DNA of 64,000 nucleotides from DATFVA01 sp963774455 (GCA_963774455.1 CAVZFD010000005.1:1620592-1684591), one strand, 5' to 3'; shown: positions 1 to 10,100, numbered from the stretch's first letter. Notes: generated by a model from the letters alone, not told the origin. Numbers and translations are program-made.

Positions 1-486
1 TATATGAAAAATAATCCTGAGTCTCCTTTCAACCAGGATACAACCATAAAATTTGAATCCCTTAACTATTATGATGTAGCCCCCAATTTTGTTTTCAAAA
101 GCAGGCTGTTTGAATACCCTCAGAAAGACACCATTACGGTATACGGCACCAAAGGTGAAGAAAGGAAAGCGGTTCGGTACGGTTACATAGCATTCGACTA
201 CAAGAACCATCCCTATAAGGTAAATGTGTATAAAGGAACCACTTCCGGGGGCGAAGAGTATTACAGTATCTGGTTCACCGATAAAACGACCGGGGATGAG
301 ACTTACGGTGTCGGCCGCTATATAGATTTTGATATAAACCCCGATAGTAATTATGTTTACACTGTCGATTTTAACCTGGCTTACAATCCCTATTGCGCAT
401 ACAGTGCTAAGTATTCGTGTGCCATTCCTACCAAAGAGGATCATCTTGACCTTGCGGTAACTGCCGGGGAGAAAAAATTTCACTAA
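1..486 (+). CDS. DUF1684 family protein, 3' part
   Basis: This is the C-terminal part of a DUF1684 protein, a family of unknown biochemical function common in Bacteroidota. The frame is open to the left edge of the window (codon 1-3 is a sense codon), and the first ATG at position 4 has no room for a ribosome binding site, so the real start lies upstream. Family hallmarks are the SPF motif near the left end, YGYIAFDY, TYGVGRYIDF, and the strongly conserved DFNLAYNPYCAYS block followed by C-A-I-P and AGEK at the C-terminus. The stop is at 484-486, 19 bp before aroF on the same strand, so the two may be cotranscribed. Whether the missing N-terminus carries a signal peptide, as is frequent in this family, cannot be seen. 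Confidence 0.8.
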   Translation, partial: YMKNNPESPFNQDTTIKFESLNYYDVAPNFVFKSRLFEYPQKDTITVYGTKGEERKAVRYGYIAFDYKNHPYKVNVYKGTTSGGEEYYSIWFTDKTTGDETYGVGRYIDFDINPDSNYVYTVDFNLAYNPYCAYSAKYSCAIPTKEDHLDLAVTAGEKKFH

Positions 487-505
487 GCTGATTTTGGAGA
501 AATAA

Positions 506-1522
506 GTGGTTGTAGTACTGGAAAAAAACGTTTCTGATTCCCAGTTAGAGAATATTATTAAACATCTTGAAGATTTCGGGTTTTCTATCCATAAATCGAC
601 AGGTGATGAACAGATTGTTCTGGGTGCTATTGGCGTAAAGCCTGAATTTGACATCAGGAAAGTTAAAATACTTGATGGTGTAGCTGATGTTTTCCGGATT
701 ACAGAACCCTTTAAGCTTGCAAGCAGAACCTATAAAAAAGAGGATACCATACTGAAAGTAAAAGATGTTGAGATCGGCGGAAATGAAGTTATCGTGATGG
801 CCGGTCCATGCTCGGTTGAGAACGAGGATCAGATATTCAGACTGGCTGAGATTGTATCTAAGGCCGGGGCGAAGGTGTTGAGGGGCGGTGCGTTTAAGCC
901 GAGGACATCTCCGTATTCGTTCCAGGGACTTGGAGAAGAGGGCTTGAAAATGATGCGTGAAGCTGCCGATAAAAACAATCTTGTTATGATAACCGAGGTA
1001 CTTGAAATCAACCATATACCACTGGTGGAGAAGTACACCGACATTTTCCAGGTTGGCGCGCGGAATATGCAGAATTTTTCCCTGCTCAGGGAAATCGGGA
1101 AAGCCTCAAAACCGGTGATGCTTAAAAGAGGGCTTGCTGCTACCATTGATGATCTGTTGATGTCGGCTGAATACGTCCTTGTTAACGGCAATGAGCAGGT
1201 GATGCTCTGTGAAAGAGGTATAAGAACATTTGAAACGAATACAAGGAATACATTCGATCTCTCCGCAATTCCTGTAATTCATAAGAGAAGTCACCTCCCA
1301 GTTGTAGCCGATCCATCCCACGCAACAGGGATGCGGGATAAAGTGCTTCCGATGGCTCGTGCGGCTGTTGCAGCAGGCTGTGATGCGCTGATGATTGAAG
1401 TTCACCACGACCCCGAAAATGCTTTATCTGACGGTCCCCAGGCCCTTCTGCCGGAAGACTTTACAGTACTTATGAAACAGGTCCGGGCCATAGCCGAAGT
1501 CATAGGACGAAAGATCAGCTGA
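506..1522 (+). CDS. aroF: 3-deoxy-7-phosphoheptulonate synthase (DAHP synthase, type I-beta)
   Basis: It condenses phosphoenolpyruvate and erythrose 4-phosphate to DAHP, the first step of the shikimate pathway in the cytoplasm. Residues 1 to about 75 form the small ferredoxin-like regulatory domain of I-beta enzymes such as that of Thermotoga; residues about 85-335 are the TIM barrel. Visible active-site motifs are GPCSVE (metal-binding Cys102), KPRTSPYSFQGLG (131-143), GARNMQNF, PVMLKRG, ADPSHATG (His272) and MIEVHHDPENALSDG (Glu298). The length of 338 residues is typical. The start is a GTG preceded at five bases by GGAGA. No chorismate mutase domain is fused. No other aromatic amino acid gene lies in the window. 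Confidence 0.95.
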   Translation: MVVVLEKNVSDSQLENIIKHLEDFGFSIHKSTGDEQIVLGAIGVKPEFDIRKVKILDGVADVFRITEPFKLASRTYKKEDTILKVKDVEIGGNEVIVMAGPCSVENEDQIFRLAEIVSKAGAKVLRGGAFKPRTSPYSFQGLGEEGLKMMREAADKNNLVMITEVLEINHIPLVEKYTDIFQVGARNMQNFSLLREIGKASKPVMLKRGLAATIDDLLMSAEYVLVNGNEQVMLCERGIRTFETNTRNTFDLSAIPVIHKRSHLPVVADPSHATGMRDKVLPMARAAVAAGCDALMIEVHHDPENALSDGPQALLPEDFTVLMKQVRAIAEVIGRKIS

Positions 1523-1565
1523 GACCCTTGCTCCCGATAGTGCTACCCGGCTCAGATCGTGCCAA

Positions 1566-1735
1566 ATCTGAAATTACCCCTTATTTCGCAAATATCCCTT
1601 ATTGCGAAACTCCCCCGTATTTCTAAACTGACCCCGTATCCGGGAAACTAACTCCCGCTATCGAAACTGGCCTGAATCTGAATTCGAAACTGCCCCCGGA
1701 TTTCTAAGCTTATCCCCTATCGAAACTGACTGACA
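1566..1735. repeat. degenerate ~19-bp tandem repeat, about 8-9 units
   Basis: Reading the + strand, the phrase TTTCGAAACTGACCCCGTA recurs with substitutions and small indels about eight or nine times in a row. Clear units begin near 1584, 1601, 1619, 1639, 1660, 1682, 1699 and 1718. Each has a CGAAACT-like core followed by a C-rich run and then a T/A step. No copy has an obvious internal palindrome and none codes for protein. The role is unknown; it could be slipped-strand duplication debris, a protein-binding array or a family of dispersed intergenic repeats. Confidence 0.6.
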
Positions 1736-1999
1736 TTTATGTCATACTATTAAATTTTTCAACAGCTGAGGAAATGGCGTTTTTAGACAATTTTAACTGT
1801 CTCATTTTGAGTGCACAAGGCACATGCTAGGCCTATGCCCGCCTACTGTCAGGCCAACAAACTGGGTAAAGTAGATGTCTGCCATTTTGTCATACCTGTT
1901 TAATTTCACAACATAAGATTCCGTGAAGAGGAAATTCTTTTGAAACTAACTATAAGCTTAAAATGTAAGGTAATTTTGGATTTTCTCCTGATAATTCAG

Positions 2000-2030
2000 G
2001 TTGCTTTCAAATCTATATTTCATATATTTG
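2000..2030 (+). promoter_or_regulatory. possible Bacteroidetes-type promoter for the amidoligase cluster
   Basis: GTTG at 2000-2003 is followed after exactly 19 bases by TATATTTG at 2023-2030. This fits the TTTG-N19-TAnnTTTG arrangement known for the primary sigma factor of Bacteroidetes. It ends 66 bp before the start of the first gene of the cluster. The match is by eye; one base of the upstream element deviates. Confidence 0.45.
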
Positions 2031-2096
2031 CAGCCAATAAACTCAGTATAATCAGCTAATCCTAATCACAGCCTGAACCCGGCCAACAGGACATAC

Positions 2097-2831
2097 TTGA
2101 AAGAAGCATATCATAAATGGTACACAAACTATCTTAACCGGGAGTTTGAATTACTGGAGTTCGGGCATTCGGGGTATCCTGTTATTGCATTCCCTACTTC
2201 CCGGGGCAGGTATTTTGAACTAAAGGATTTCGGACTGATAGACTCTGTTTCCCATCTCATAGAATCAGGGCAGGTTAAGATTTATTGTCCCGACAGTATT
2301 GATTCCGACAGCTGGTACAATTATTCCATCCATCCGGCCGACAGGGTAAAAACTCACATCGGATATGAGAATGTTATCCTTAATGATGTCATCGAATATG
2401 CAAAGCATGATTCGGGATATAGCAAAGTAGCTGTTGCCGGGGCAAGTTTCGGAGCCTACCATGCGGCCAATATTGCATTCCGGCATCCGGACCTTGTAAG
2501 TTATCTGTTCTGTATGGGCGGGGCTTTTGATATCAAGCAATTCATAATGGGCTACTATGATGAGAACTGTTATTTTAACAATCCGCCCGATTACCTGACT
2601 AATCTTAACGACGAGTGGTATCTGAGCAGGATCAGAAATATGGGTATTGCGCTGGGAACCGGCGATCAGGATATGTGTCTCCAGGAAAATATAAATCTTT
2701 CAAATATCCTCGGCCAGAAAGGGATAAAGCACTGGCTTGATATCAGGCAGGGTGCCGGGCACGACTGGCAATGGTGGCGGGAGATGTTTCCTGCTTACCT
2801 TTCACAAATCCGTATCACCGAATTTCGCTAA
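2097..2831 (+). CDS. putative esterase, alpha/beta hydrolase fold (COG4947-like)
   Basis: A 244-residue cytoplasmic hydrolase of the alpha/beta fold, similar to bacterial proteins labelled putative esterase. The nucleophile elbow is GASFGAYHA with Ser117; the catalytic His is His222 in GAGHDWQWW; an acidic partner is probably Asp190 or Asp192 in GTGDQD. There is no signal peptide. The start is a TTG with ACAGG seven bases upstream, and the reading frame begins close to the family N-terminus. It opens a run of five genes on the same strand with two ATP-grasp proteins, a carboxylate-amine ligase and a glutamine amidotransferase. It could therefore hydrolyse an ester, thioester or amide intermediate of that pathway. 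The substrate is unknown. Confidence 0.75.
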   Translation: MKEAYHKWYTNYLNREFELLEFGHSGYPVIAFPTSRGRYFELKDFGLIDSVSHLIESGQVKIYCPDSIDSDSWYNYSIHPADRVKTHIGYENVILNDVIEYAKHDSGYSKVAVAGASFGAYHAANIAFRHPDLVSYLFCMGGAFDIKQFIMGYYDENCYFNNPPDYLTNLNDEWYLSRIRNMGIALGTGDQDMCLQENINLSNILGQKGIKHWLDIRQGAGHDWQWWREMFPAYLSQIRITEFR

Positions 2832-2918
2832 TATTGTAATTCATTTTAAGAATAGTTACTTTAATTTCAGTTTTAGAACATTTCCATTTTTTCACCCTAA
2901 CCCAAAGGCCGATTTCTA

Positions 2919-3875
2919 ATGAAGAAAATAGGAATTCTTTTCGGACAGGAAAACACCTTCCCCCACGCTTTTGTTGAAAGAGTAAACTCCAAAAAAGAAT
3001 CCGGAATTCAGGCAGAATTTGTTAAAATAGATAGAGTTGAACAAGGAGAGGATAGCGCATATGATGTAATCATAGACCGGATATCGCAGGATGTTCCCTT
3101 TTACCGTGCGTATCTTAAAAATGCGGCCTTGTCAGGTGCGGCGGTTATAAATAATCCTTTCTGGTGGACGGCAGATGATAAGTTTTTCAATAATGCCCTG
3201 ATGACCAAACTTAACGTGGCGGTACCTAAAACTGTGCTTCTCCCTTCTAATCAGCATCCGCCCGACACAAATGAGAATTCTTTCCGGAACCTCGCATACC
3301 CGCTTGACTGGGAAAGTATGTTTGAATATGTGGGCTTTCCTGCATACTTCAAGCCGTTCGCTGGAGGAGGCTGGAAGAATGTTTATAAGCTGAATAATGC
3401 TGACGATTTCTTCAAAGCCTATAATGAAACCGGTCAGCTCGTTATGATGCTGCAGGAGGAAATAATTTTTGACACTTACTACAGGTGTTACTGTCTCGAC
3501 AGAAAAGATGTTCATATTATGCAGTATGACCCGAGGCAGCCACATCATCTTCGTTATGTTAAAGGTAAAATGAAAGAGGAAAAGAAAGTACTTAAACTGC
3601 TTGAAGAAGCTGTTTTGAGCATCAACAGGGCGCTTGGCTACGATTTTAATACCGTTGAATTAGCAATGCGGGAAGGTGTGCCCTACGCTATTGATTTCTG
3701 TAACCCCGCACCGGATGCAGATATTCATTCTGTCGGTGAAGAAAATTTTGAGTGGATAGTTGAAGCTTCGGCTAATATGGCAATCAGGAAAGCAAAGGAA
3801 CATAAGCCGGGTATGAATAATCTTACCTGGGGTAACTTTATGAATTCTTTTGTAAATGATAAAAGTTTGAAATAA
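2919..3875 (+). CDS. ATP-grasp domain protein (first of two in the cluster)
   Basis: A 318-residue protein with the layout of a RimK-like ATP-grasp ligase: an N-terminal pre-ATP-grasp domain (1 to about 100), then the nucleotide-binding region with the lysine and glycine-rich loop KPFAGGGWKNVY, the adenine-side strand MLQEEI, and the C-terminal metal-binding segment IDFCNPAPDADIHS. Such enzymes activate a carboxylate as acyl-phosphate and join it to an amine or thiol. The gene follows the esterase after 87 bp and precedes the GCS2 ligase by 18 bp. Substrates cannot be read from sequence. A classical RimK or glutathione synthase is unlikely because the loop and metal motifs differ and no ribosomal or glutathione gene is nearby. 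Confidence 0.75.
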   Translation: MKKIGILFGQENTFPHAFVERVNSKKESGIQAEFVKIDRVEQGEDSAYDVIIDRISQDVPFYRAYLKNAALSGAAVINNPFWWTADDKFFNNALMTKLNVAVPKTVLLPSNQHPPDTNENSFRNLAYPLDWESMFEYVGFPAYFKPFAGGGWKNVYKLNNADDFFKAYNETGQLVMMLQEEIIFDTYYRCYCLDRKDVHIMQYDPRQPHHLRYVKGKMKEEKKVLKLLEEAVLSINRALGYDFNTVELAMREGVPYAIDFCNPAPDADIHSVGEENFEWIVEASANMAIRKAKEHKPGMNNLTWGNFMNSFVNDKSLK

Positions 3876-3893
3876 CAAACAATAAAAAATAAT

Positions 3894-5009
3894 ATGACCG
3901 AGCCCGGATTATTTACATTAGGAATTGAAGAAGAATTCCAGATAATCGACCCCGAATCTCGGGAGCTTCGCTCACATATTCAGCAGATACTTGAAGACGG
4001 CAAGATGATTCTTGCTGAAAATGTTAAGCCCGAAATGCATCAATCGGTAGTCGAAGTCGGTACCAACATCTGCAGGGATATACATGATGCACGGGAGCAG
4101 GTCACCAGACTGAGAAGCGACCTTGCCAAACTTGCAATGAAGAAAAGCCTAAGGATAGCTGCAGCAGGCACTCATCCTTTTTCTCATTGGAAGGATCAGA
4201 AAATTACTGAACACCCCAGGTATAAAACGATTGTCACAGATATGCAGCAGGTTGCCAGGGCCAACCTGATCTTCGGACTGCATGTCCATGTAGGTGTAGA
4301 CGATCGTGAAACAGCACTTCACATTATGAATGCTGCAAGGTATTTCCTTCCTCATATTTTCGCACTATCGACAAACTCGCCTTTCTGGCTCGGAAGAAAT
4401 ACCGGGTTCAAATCATACAGAAGTAAGGTCTTCGACCGTTTCCCAAGAACGGGCATCCCAGATTATTTTAACAGTCTCTCCGAGTACGACAATTTCATCC
4501 GGCTGCTTATAAAAACGAATTGTATTGACGATGCAAAGAAAATCTGGTGGGATATACGTGCTCACCCCATATTTGAAACACTCGAATTCAGGGTATGCGA
4601 TATCCCGATGCGCGTTGATGAAACAATTGCACTTGCTGCGCTTATGCAGGCTGTGGTTGCAAAGCTCCATAAACTGGTTAAACAGAACCTCGGGTTCAGA
4701 CTTTACCGCAGGGCCCTGATAGCAGAAAATAAATGGCGCGCGGCCAGGTACGGGATCCAGGGAAAGCTTATCGATTTCGGAAAACAGGCTGAGGTCCCTA
4801 CTATTAAACTTATTGACGAACTGCTTGAATTCGTCGATGAGGTTGTTGATGAGCTTGATTCGCGCAAAGAGATAAATTATATAAAGAAGATATGTGAGAA
4901 CGGAACCGGGGCCGATCGTCAGCTTGAGGTATGGGAACAGTCATATGACACAAAAAATGTTGTTGATTTTATAATTGATGAAACTCATCATGGGTTAAAC
5001 CTGGATTGA
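3894..5009 (+). CDS. carboxylate-amine ligase, GCS2 family (YbdK-like)
   Basis: A 371-residue member of the glutamate-cysteine ligase type 2 family, whose glutamine-synthetase-like fold makes an amide bond using ATP. Diagnostic segments are the N-terminal LGIEEEFQIIDP, HQSVVEVGTN, AAAGTHPFSHW, FGLHVHVGV (metal-binding His), LSTNSPFWLGRNTGFKSYR, LEFRVCDIPM and NKWRAARYGIQG. The family includes E. coli YbdK, which has only weak gamma-glutamylcysteine ligase activity, so true substrates are generally unknown. It lies 18 bp after the ATP-grasp gene and 28 bp before the amidotransferase gene, in the centre of the cluster. I infer that it makes one of several amide bonds in a shared product. Confidence 0.88.
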   Translation: MTEPGLFTLGIEEEFQIIDPESRELRSHIQQILEDGKMILAENVKPEMHQSVVEVGTNICRDIHDAREQVTRLRSDLAKLAMKKSLRIAAAGTHPFSHWKDQKITEHPRYKTIVTDMQQVARANLIFGLHVHVGVDDRETALHIMNAARYFLPHIFALSTNSPFWLGRNTGFKSYRSKVFDRFPRTGIPDYFNSLSEYDNFIRLLIKTNCIDDAKKIWWDIRAHPIFETLEFRVCDIPMRVDETIALAALMQAVVAKLHKLVKQNLGFRLYRRALIAENKWRAARYGIQGKLIDFGKQAEVPTIKLIDELLEFVDEVVDELDSRKEINYIKKICENGTGADRQLEVWEQSYDTKNVVDFIIDETHHGLNLD

Positions 5010-5037
5010 TTAATTATCAAAACTAAAAGGAGAATTT

Positions 5038-5868
5038 TTGGCATCAATTAAAGCTGCAGTTATAGACTTATACAATAACGAACCAAATGAAGGGATCCGC
5101 TGTATAAAGGACATCCTTTCAGATATAAGCACTGAGAACGGTTTATCTTTTAATTATAAAGTATTTGAAACACGGTATAAAGATGAGATACCGGGTGAAG
5201 ATTATGATATTTTTATCTCATCTGGCGGTCCCGGAAATCCTTTTGACGGAGAAGGCAAACGGTGGGAAAAAGTTTATTTCGACCTGGTTGACAGCATCTG
5301 GAATCACAATCAGAATAATCCCGAACGAAAGAAATATATCTTTTTCATCTGTCATTCTTTCCAATTAATGAGCAGGCACTTTAAGCTGGGACAGGTATCG
5401 AAAAGAGACAAAACCTCGTTTGGGCTTCTCCCCTTTTCAAAGACAGAGGATGGTTTAGACGACAGACTGCTTAAAGATCTGCCTGACCCATTCTATGCAG
5501 CCGACATCAGACAGTACCAGGTAACCGATCCCGAAAAGAGAGTTTTTAATGAACTGGGAGCAAAAATACTTTCGTATGAAATTCCTGTTGGGGAAGGGAA
5601 ACAGGATAAGGCATTTACTGCGGTCAGAATGTCGGATGAAATAATAGGGACACAATTTCATCCTGAGGCTGACCCGGAAAGTATGCTTTATCATTTGAGG
5701 CAGGATGAACGCAGGAAGCAGATCGAAGATTTATTCGGCAGCGGCAAATATGAAAAGATGCTCAGCTGGCTTAATGATGAAGATAAGATGAAGCTTACAA
5801 GAAAAACTATTCTGCCGGGATTTCTTAATACAGCAGTTAAAGAATTAACCTCAACTTATTCCGTTTAA
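5038..5868 (+). CDS. class I glutamine amidotransferase-like protein
   Basis: A 276-residue protein with the triad glutamine amidotransferase fold. The nucleophile is Cys105 in FICHSFQLM and the His-Glu pair is His208 and Glu210 in QFHPEAD. An early SSGGPGNP segment matches the oxyanion region. The nucleophile elbow lacks the flanking glycines of the usual GxCxGxQ, so activity on free glutamine is not certain; it could be a gamma-glutamyl hydrolase or transferase. The start is a TTG behind a strong AAAGGAGA at spacing five. It ends 8 bp before the next ATP-grasp gene. In this context it could release ammonia for the ligases or trim a gamma-glutamyl group. Confidence 0.8.
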   Translation: MASIKAAVIDLYNNEPNEGIRCIKDILSDISTENGLSFNYKVFETRYKDEIPGEDYDIFISSGGPGNPFDGEGKRWEKVYFDLVDSIWNHNQNNPERKKYIFFICHSFQLMSRHFKLGQVSKRDKTSFGLLPFSKTEDGLDDRLLKDLPDPFYAADIRQYQVTDPEKRVFNELGAKILSYEIPVGEGKQDKAFTAVRMSDEIIGTQFHPEADPESMLYHLRQDERRKQIEDLFGSGKYEKMLSWLNDEDKMKLTRKTILPGFLNTAVKELTSTYSV

Positions 5869-5876
5869 TCAGGCCG

Positions 5877-7058
5877 ATGATTCCCCAACTTAGAAAAGAT
5901 TTCAATGCAGCTTTTACCAGGGAAGATTATGATAAATTCATTCAGGATATAAATACGGGATTAAAGTTTCCCGCTGATTTCAGAATATCCGAGACCCCTG
6001 TCTTCCTTACCAGAGAATTGACAAATGAATTGATAAAAGCTTCCGACGGAATTATTCAGCAATTAACAACAGGCAATTTTAAGGCACGGATGAAGCAGGC
6101 AGTACCTGAAGGTTTATCAGTGCCGGGTGAAGATGATCATCCTCTTTTTCTTTCAATAGATTTTGCAGTGTGCAGAGACGGAGATGGAAAGCTCGGTCCT
6201 TCCCTGATCGAGCTGCAGGGATTCCCTACTGTGTATGCTTACCAGGCATATTATGAACGCATATTGAGAAAACATTTCAGAATTCCTTCAGGATTAACAG
6301 CATACTTTAATGGACTTGAAGAAGAAAGCTATCTTAAAATGCTGAAGGATGCCATTGTGGGTGAAGCTGACCCAGAGAACGTAATACTAATGGAGATAGA
6401 ACCGGAGAAGCAGAAAACGCGCATTGATTTTGCTGCGACTGAGGAATTCTTTGGGATCAGAACAGTAGATATTTCGAAAATAATCCAGGATGGAAAAAGA
6501 CTGTTTTATAAACACAGGAACCGGCTGGTGGCTGTAACCAGAATTTATAACCGTGTTATCTTTGATGAGCTTAAACGAAAGAATATAAGTTATTATTTCG
6601 ATCTGACAAAAGATCTGCATGTAAGCTGGGCAGGACACCCGAATTGGTTCTTTGAAATAAGCAAGTATTCGCTTCCGTTGTTAAAAAGTAAGTACGTGCC
6701 GGAGAGCTATTACCTGAATGAGCTTGAAGAATATCCCGATGATTTAAGCAACTACGTCCTGAAGCCTTTATTTTCCTTTGCCGGATTAGGGGTAAAAGTT
6801 GATATTACCAGGGAGCTGCTTGACGAAATAAAAGACAGGAAAAATTATATCCTTCAGAAAAAGGTGGATTATGCACCTGTTATTGAGACTCCCGGCAGCG
6901 AATATGCCAAAACCGAAATACGTTTGATGTTCATCTGGCAGAATAAACCGATCCTTGTCAACAACCTGGTAAGAATGAGCAAAGGGAAGATGATGGGAGT
7001 CGATTTCAATAAAAACAAAAGCTGGGTAGGATCCAGCTGCGCCTATCACCCTGTTTAA
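5877..7058 (+). CDS. ATP-grasp-like protein (second of two in the cluster)
   Basis: A 393-residue protein of a poorly described family that resembles ATP-grasp enzymes. Supporting segments are LIELQGFPTVYAYQ near residue 115, YVLKPLFSFAGLGVKV near 300 (lysine plus glycine loop), ILQKKVDYAPVIETP, and the C-terminal TEIRLMFIW with VNNLVRMSKGKMMGV. It differs strongly from the first ATP-grasp protein of the cluster, so the two are not a recent duplication. The gene starts 8 bp after the amidotransferase stop with an ATG and is the last of the tight run; the next gene lies 110 bp on. It probably adds a second carboxylate-amine bond or acts as a glutathionylspermidine-synthase-like ligase. Function is inferred only. 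Confidence 0.6.
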   Translation: MIPQLRKDFNAAFTREDYDKFIQDINTGLKFPADFRISETPVFLTRELTNELIKASDGIIQQLTTGNFKARMKQAVPEGLSVPGEDDHPLFLSIDFAVCRDGDGKLGPSLIELQGFPTVYAYQAYYERILRKHFRIPSGLTAYFNGLEEESYLKMLKDAIVGEADPENVILMEIEPEKQKTRIDFAATEEFFGIRTVDISKIIQDGKRLFYKHRNRLVAVTRIYNRVIFDELKRKNISYYFDLTKDLHVSWAGHPNWFFEISKYSLPLLKSKYVPESYYLNELEEYPDDLSNYVLKPLFSFAGLGVKVDITRELLDEIKDRKNYILQKKVDYAPVIETPGSEYAKTEIRLMFIWQNKPILVNNLVRMSKGKMMGVDFNKNKSWVGSSCAYHPV

Positions 7059-7168
7059 TATTTCCCTCAAAAATCACTTCAAACTGTGAACCAGATCAGG
7101 CTTACTTTTAATCGATAAGGATATTTTATATTTTATTAAGAATAATCGAGCAAAATTCCTTTAACCAT

Positions 7169-10100
7169 ATGAAAAATCACTTTATTAATACCCGAAAAAA
7201 TATTACGTTCGAATTTCACACTTCCTCAGAAGCCAGGAAAAAGTATAAACTTGATGAGAATTTATTTACCCTTACGGGAGATCTAATTGTTGCGGACTTT
7301 TCACAGGCAAGAAAACTTGCGGATAAAATCAACCTGGTAAAGAAAGAAGAAAAACATCAACAGACGCTGACCACACCGGGTCAAATAAATGCACTCGGAC
7401 TTATTCACGAAATACTTCACTTTCTGCTTGGATATTATGAAGAGAAGATCAATCCCGGAGTATTTACAAGGAGCCTCAAACACTTCAAAGAAAATCTTAC
7501 AATTAAAGAAACAGACAAAGTCCTTCTGAACTTTATTAAAGAATTCCCACCTCTTGATGTATATAAAGGACAGATTGAGGCTGAAGACTATTTAATCGGT
7601 ACAACCGGGAATAAATCAAACCGGGAGATATTAGTTGAGGAAATAATATTGCTTCATCTCCAGAATAACAATCCCGCTGCCTCCAATCTTTCTGATCTGT
7701 ATTCCGATAAACCGCTTGCAGCCAAAACGAGGTACCTCGGGTTCCTTGATGAAGCAGAAAAATTCTTTATTACGGAAAAGCCATTTGGAAAAGACAATCT
7801 GCCTTTGCTTCAGTTCCTGAGAAAACCAATAGTTAATAGTCCTTATAACCTTGAAGGTCAGCTCGATTTTATAATGAAAGAATGGGGCGTTTTTATATAT
7901 GATAAATTTGGGAGAAAACTGCTGGGAGGAAAGGACCTCATCCACGAAGATTATAAGCTGTTCATCAAACATGGAGGCGGTGAAAAAGGAACTCCCCCTG
8001 TTCCCTCTTATGAATTTGATGAAGAATATTTCAGGAAACTAAAGGCAAGACTCGAAGCAGGCGAGCATCTGACTTTCGATGAAATGAAGTATTACCAGTC
8101 GGAATATGAAAAATTCACCGCGGATATTGAATGGATGCCTCGTGTGGTAATGCTTGCTAAAAATACGCATGTCTGGCTCGACCAGCTTTCAAAAAAATAC
8201 CAGCGATCGATTAACAGACTTGATCAGATCCCTGATGAAGAACTTGACCAGCTTGCAAGGTGGAACTTTACAGCGCTCTGGCTTATCGGTGTATGGGAAC
8301 GGAGCACAGCATCCCGTAAAATTAAGCACCTTACGGGCAATCCTGAGGCTGTATCTTCTGCATATTCACTTTATGACTACATTATTGCAAAAGATATCGG
8401 TGGTGAGGAAGCCTTCTACAACCTGAAGGAAAGGGCCGCCAGAAGAGGTATCCGTATGGCCAGCGATATGGTTCCTAATCATACTGGCATCTTTTCAAAG
8501 TGGGTAATTGAAAAGCCTTATTACTTCATTCAGCGGAATGAGCCTCCCTATCCTTCATATTCATTTTACGGACCCAACCTTTCTGATGATGACAGAGTAT
8601 CAGTGAGGATTGAAGACAAATATTATTCACGTTCCGATGCTGCAGTCGTGTTCCAGAGAGTTGACAACTATACAGGGGACACAAAATACATATACCACGG
8701 GAATGACGGGACAAATATGCCCTGGAACGACACTGCACAGCTTAATCTTTTGATTCCGGAAGTGAGGGAATCGCTTTACCAGACAATTAAACATGTTGCA
8801 GGAATGTTCCCCATTATAAGATTTGATGCTGCAATGACGCTGTCAAAAAAACATTTCCAGAGGTTATGGTTCCCTGTCCCGGGAACGGCAGGAGCAGTAC
8901 CTTCAAGGGCTGACTATGCAATGACCAGGGAGCAGTTCGACAATGAAATGCCGAATGAATTCTGGCGTGAAGTCGTAGACAGGATGAAAGAAGAAATGCC
9001 TGACACTCTCCTGCTGGCCGAAGCATTCTGGCTGATGGAGGGATATTTTGTAAGGACCCTTGGAATGCACCGGGTATACAACAGCGCATTCATGCATATG
9101 ATGATGAAAGAGGAAAATGGGAAGTACCGGCTGCTTGTAAAAAACACACTCGATTTTAATCCTGAAATCCTAAAGCGCTATGTAAATTTTATGAGCAACC
9201 CTGATGAAGAGACTGCAGTTAACCAGTTTGGTAAAGGCGATAAGTATTTCGGTGTCTGCGTTACGATGATAACAATGCCGGGACTCCCGATGTTTGGTCA
9301 CGGACAGATCGAGGGATTTGCTGAAAAATACGGGATGGAATATCAACGTGCTTATTATGATGAGTTTATTGACGATAACCTGGTACGCACTCATGAGGAT
9401 CAGATATTTCCGCTGATGAAGAAGAGATATCTCTTCAGCCAGGTGGAAAATTTCGAGTTCTTTGACTTCATAGACGATTCCGGAAACCTTAATGAATCTG
9501 TGTTTGCGTATACTAACCGGAGAGGAAATGAGAGGGCTTTTATACTGTATAATAATTCTTACCAGGAATGTCATGGTACAGTAAAATATTCTATTGAAAA
9601 GGCCGGGGCTGACGGCAAAAGAAGTAAAACTCTTGCTGAAGCACTGAACATCAGATCTGATCACAACGTCTATTATATATTCAGGGATTATCATACTAAG
9701 TTTGAATACATAGCACCCGGACAGGATATTTTCAACTTCGGCAGGTATTTCTTTTTGAAAGGATATGAATATGTTGTTCTTCTTGATTTCCGGGAAGTCT
9801 TCGACACTGATGGAACTTATGCCGATCTGAATGAATATCTTCATGGTGACGGAGTGCATTCCATAGAAGATGCGAAACTTGAACTAACGCTCGCTCCACT
9901 TCATAAAGCACTATCTTCGCTCCTTGAACCAATGATCTTTAATGAAATAAGAGTCGATATATTTGAAGAAAAAAATCATTATCTGAGCAGCCAGTTTCAA
10001 TCTGACCTTAACAATGCAGTCGATGAAATCAACAAGCTTAATCATATCCCCCTGGATAAATATGAGGTGAATAAAGATCTTCAATCAAAACTTGGATCAG

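Larger units (their letters stand above)
1523..2096. other. gene-free stretch between aroF and the amidoligase cluster
   Basis: I find no supported gene in these 574 bases. They hold the degenerate 19-bp tandem repeat at 1566-1735 and a Bacteroidetes-like promoter at 2000-2030, described separately. Two stretches near 1733-1765 and 1884-1912 share the core CATTTaTGTCATAC and then a T-rich run and CAACA, suggesting a second, more distant duplication. No convincing hairpin with a T-run follows aroF. Confidence 0.5.

Noticed and set aside
9170..9859. Minus strand frame of 229 codons inside the GH13 gene
   Set aside because: The GH13 frame is supported by catalytic motifs on both sides; the antisense translation has no family features.
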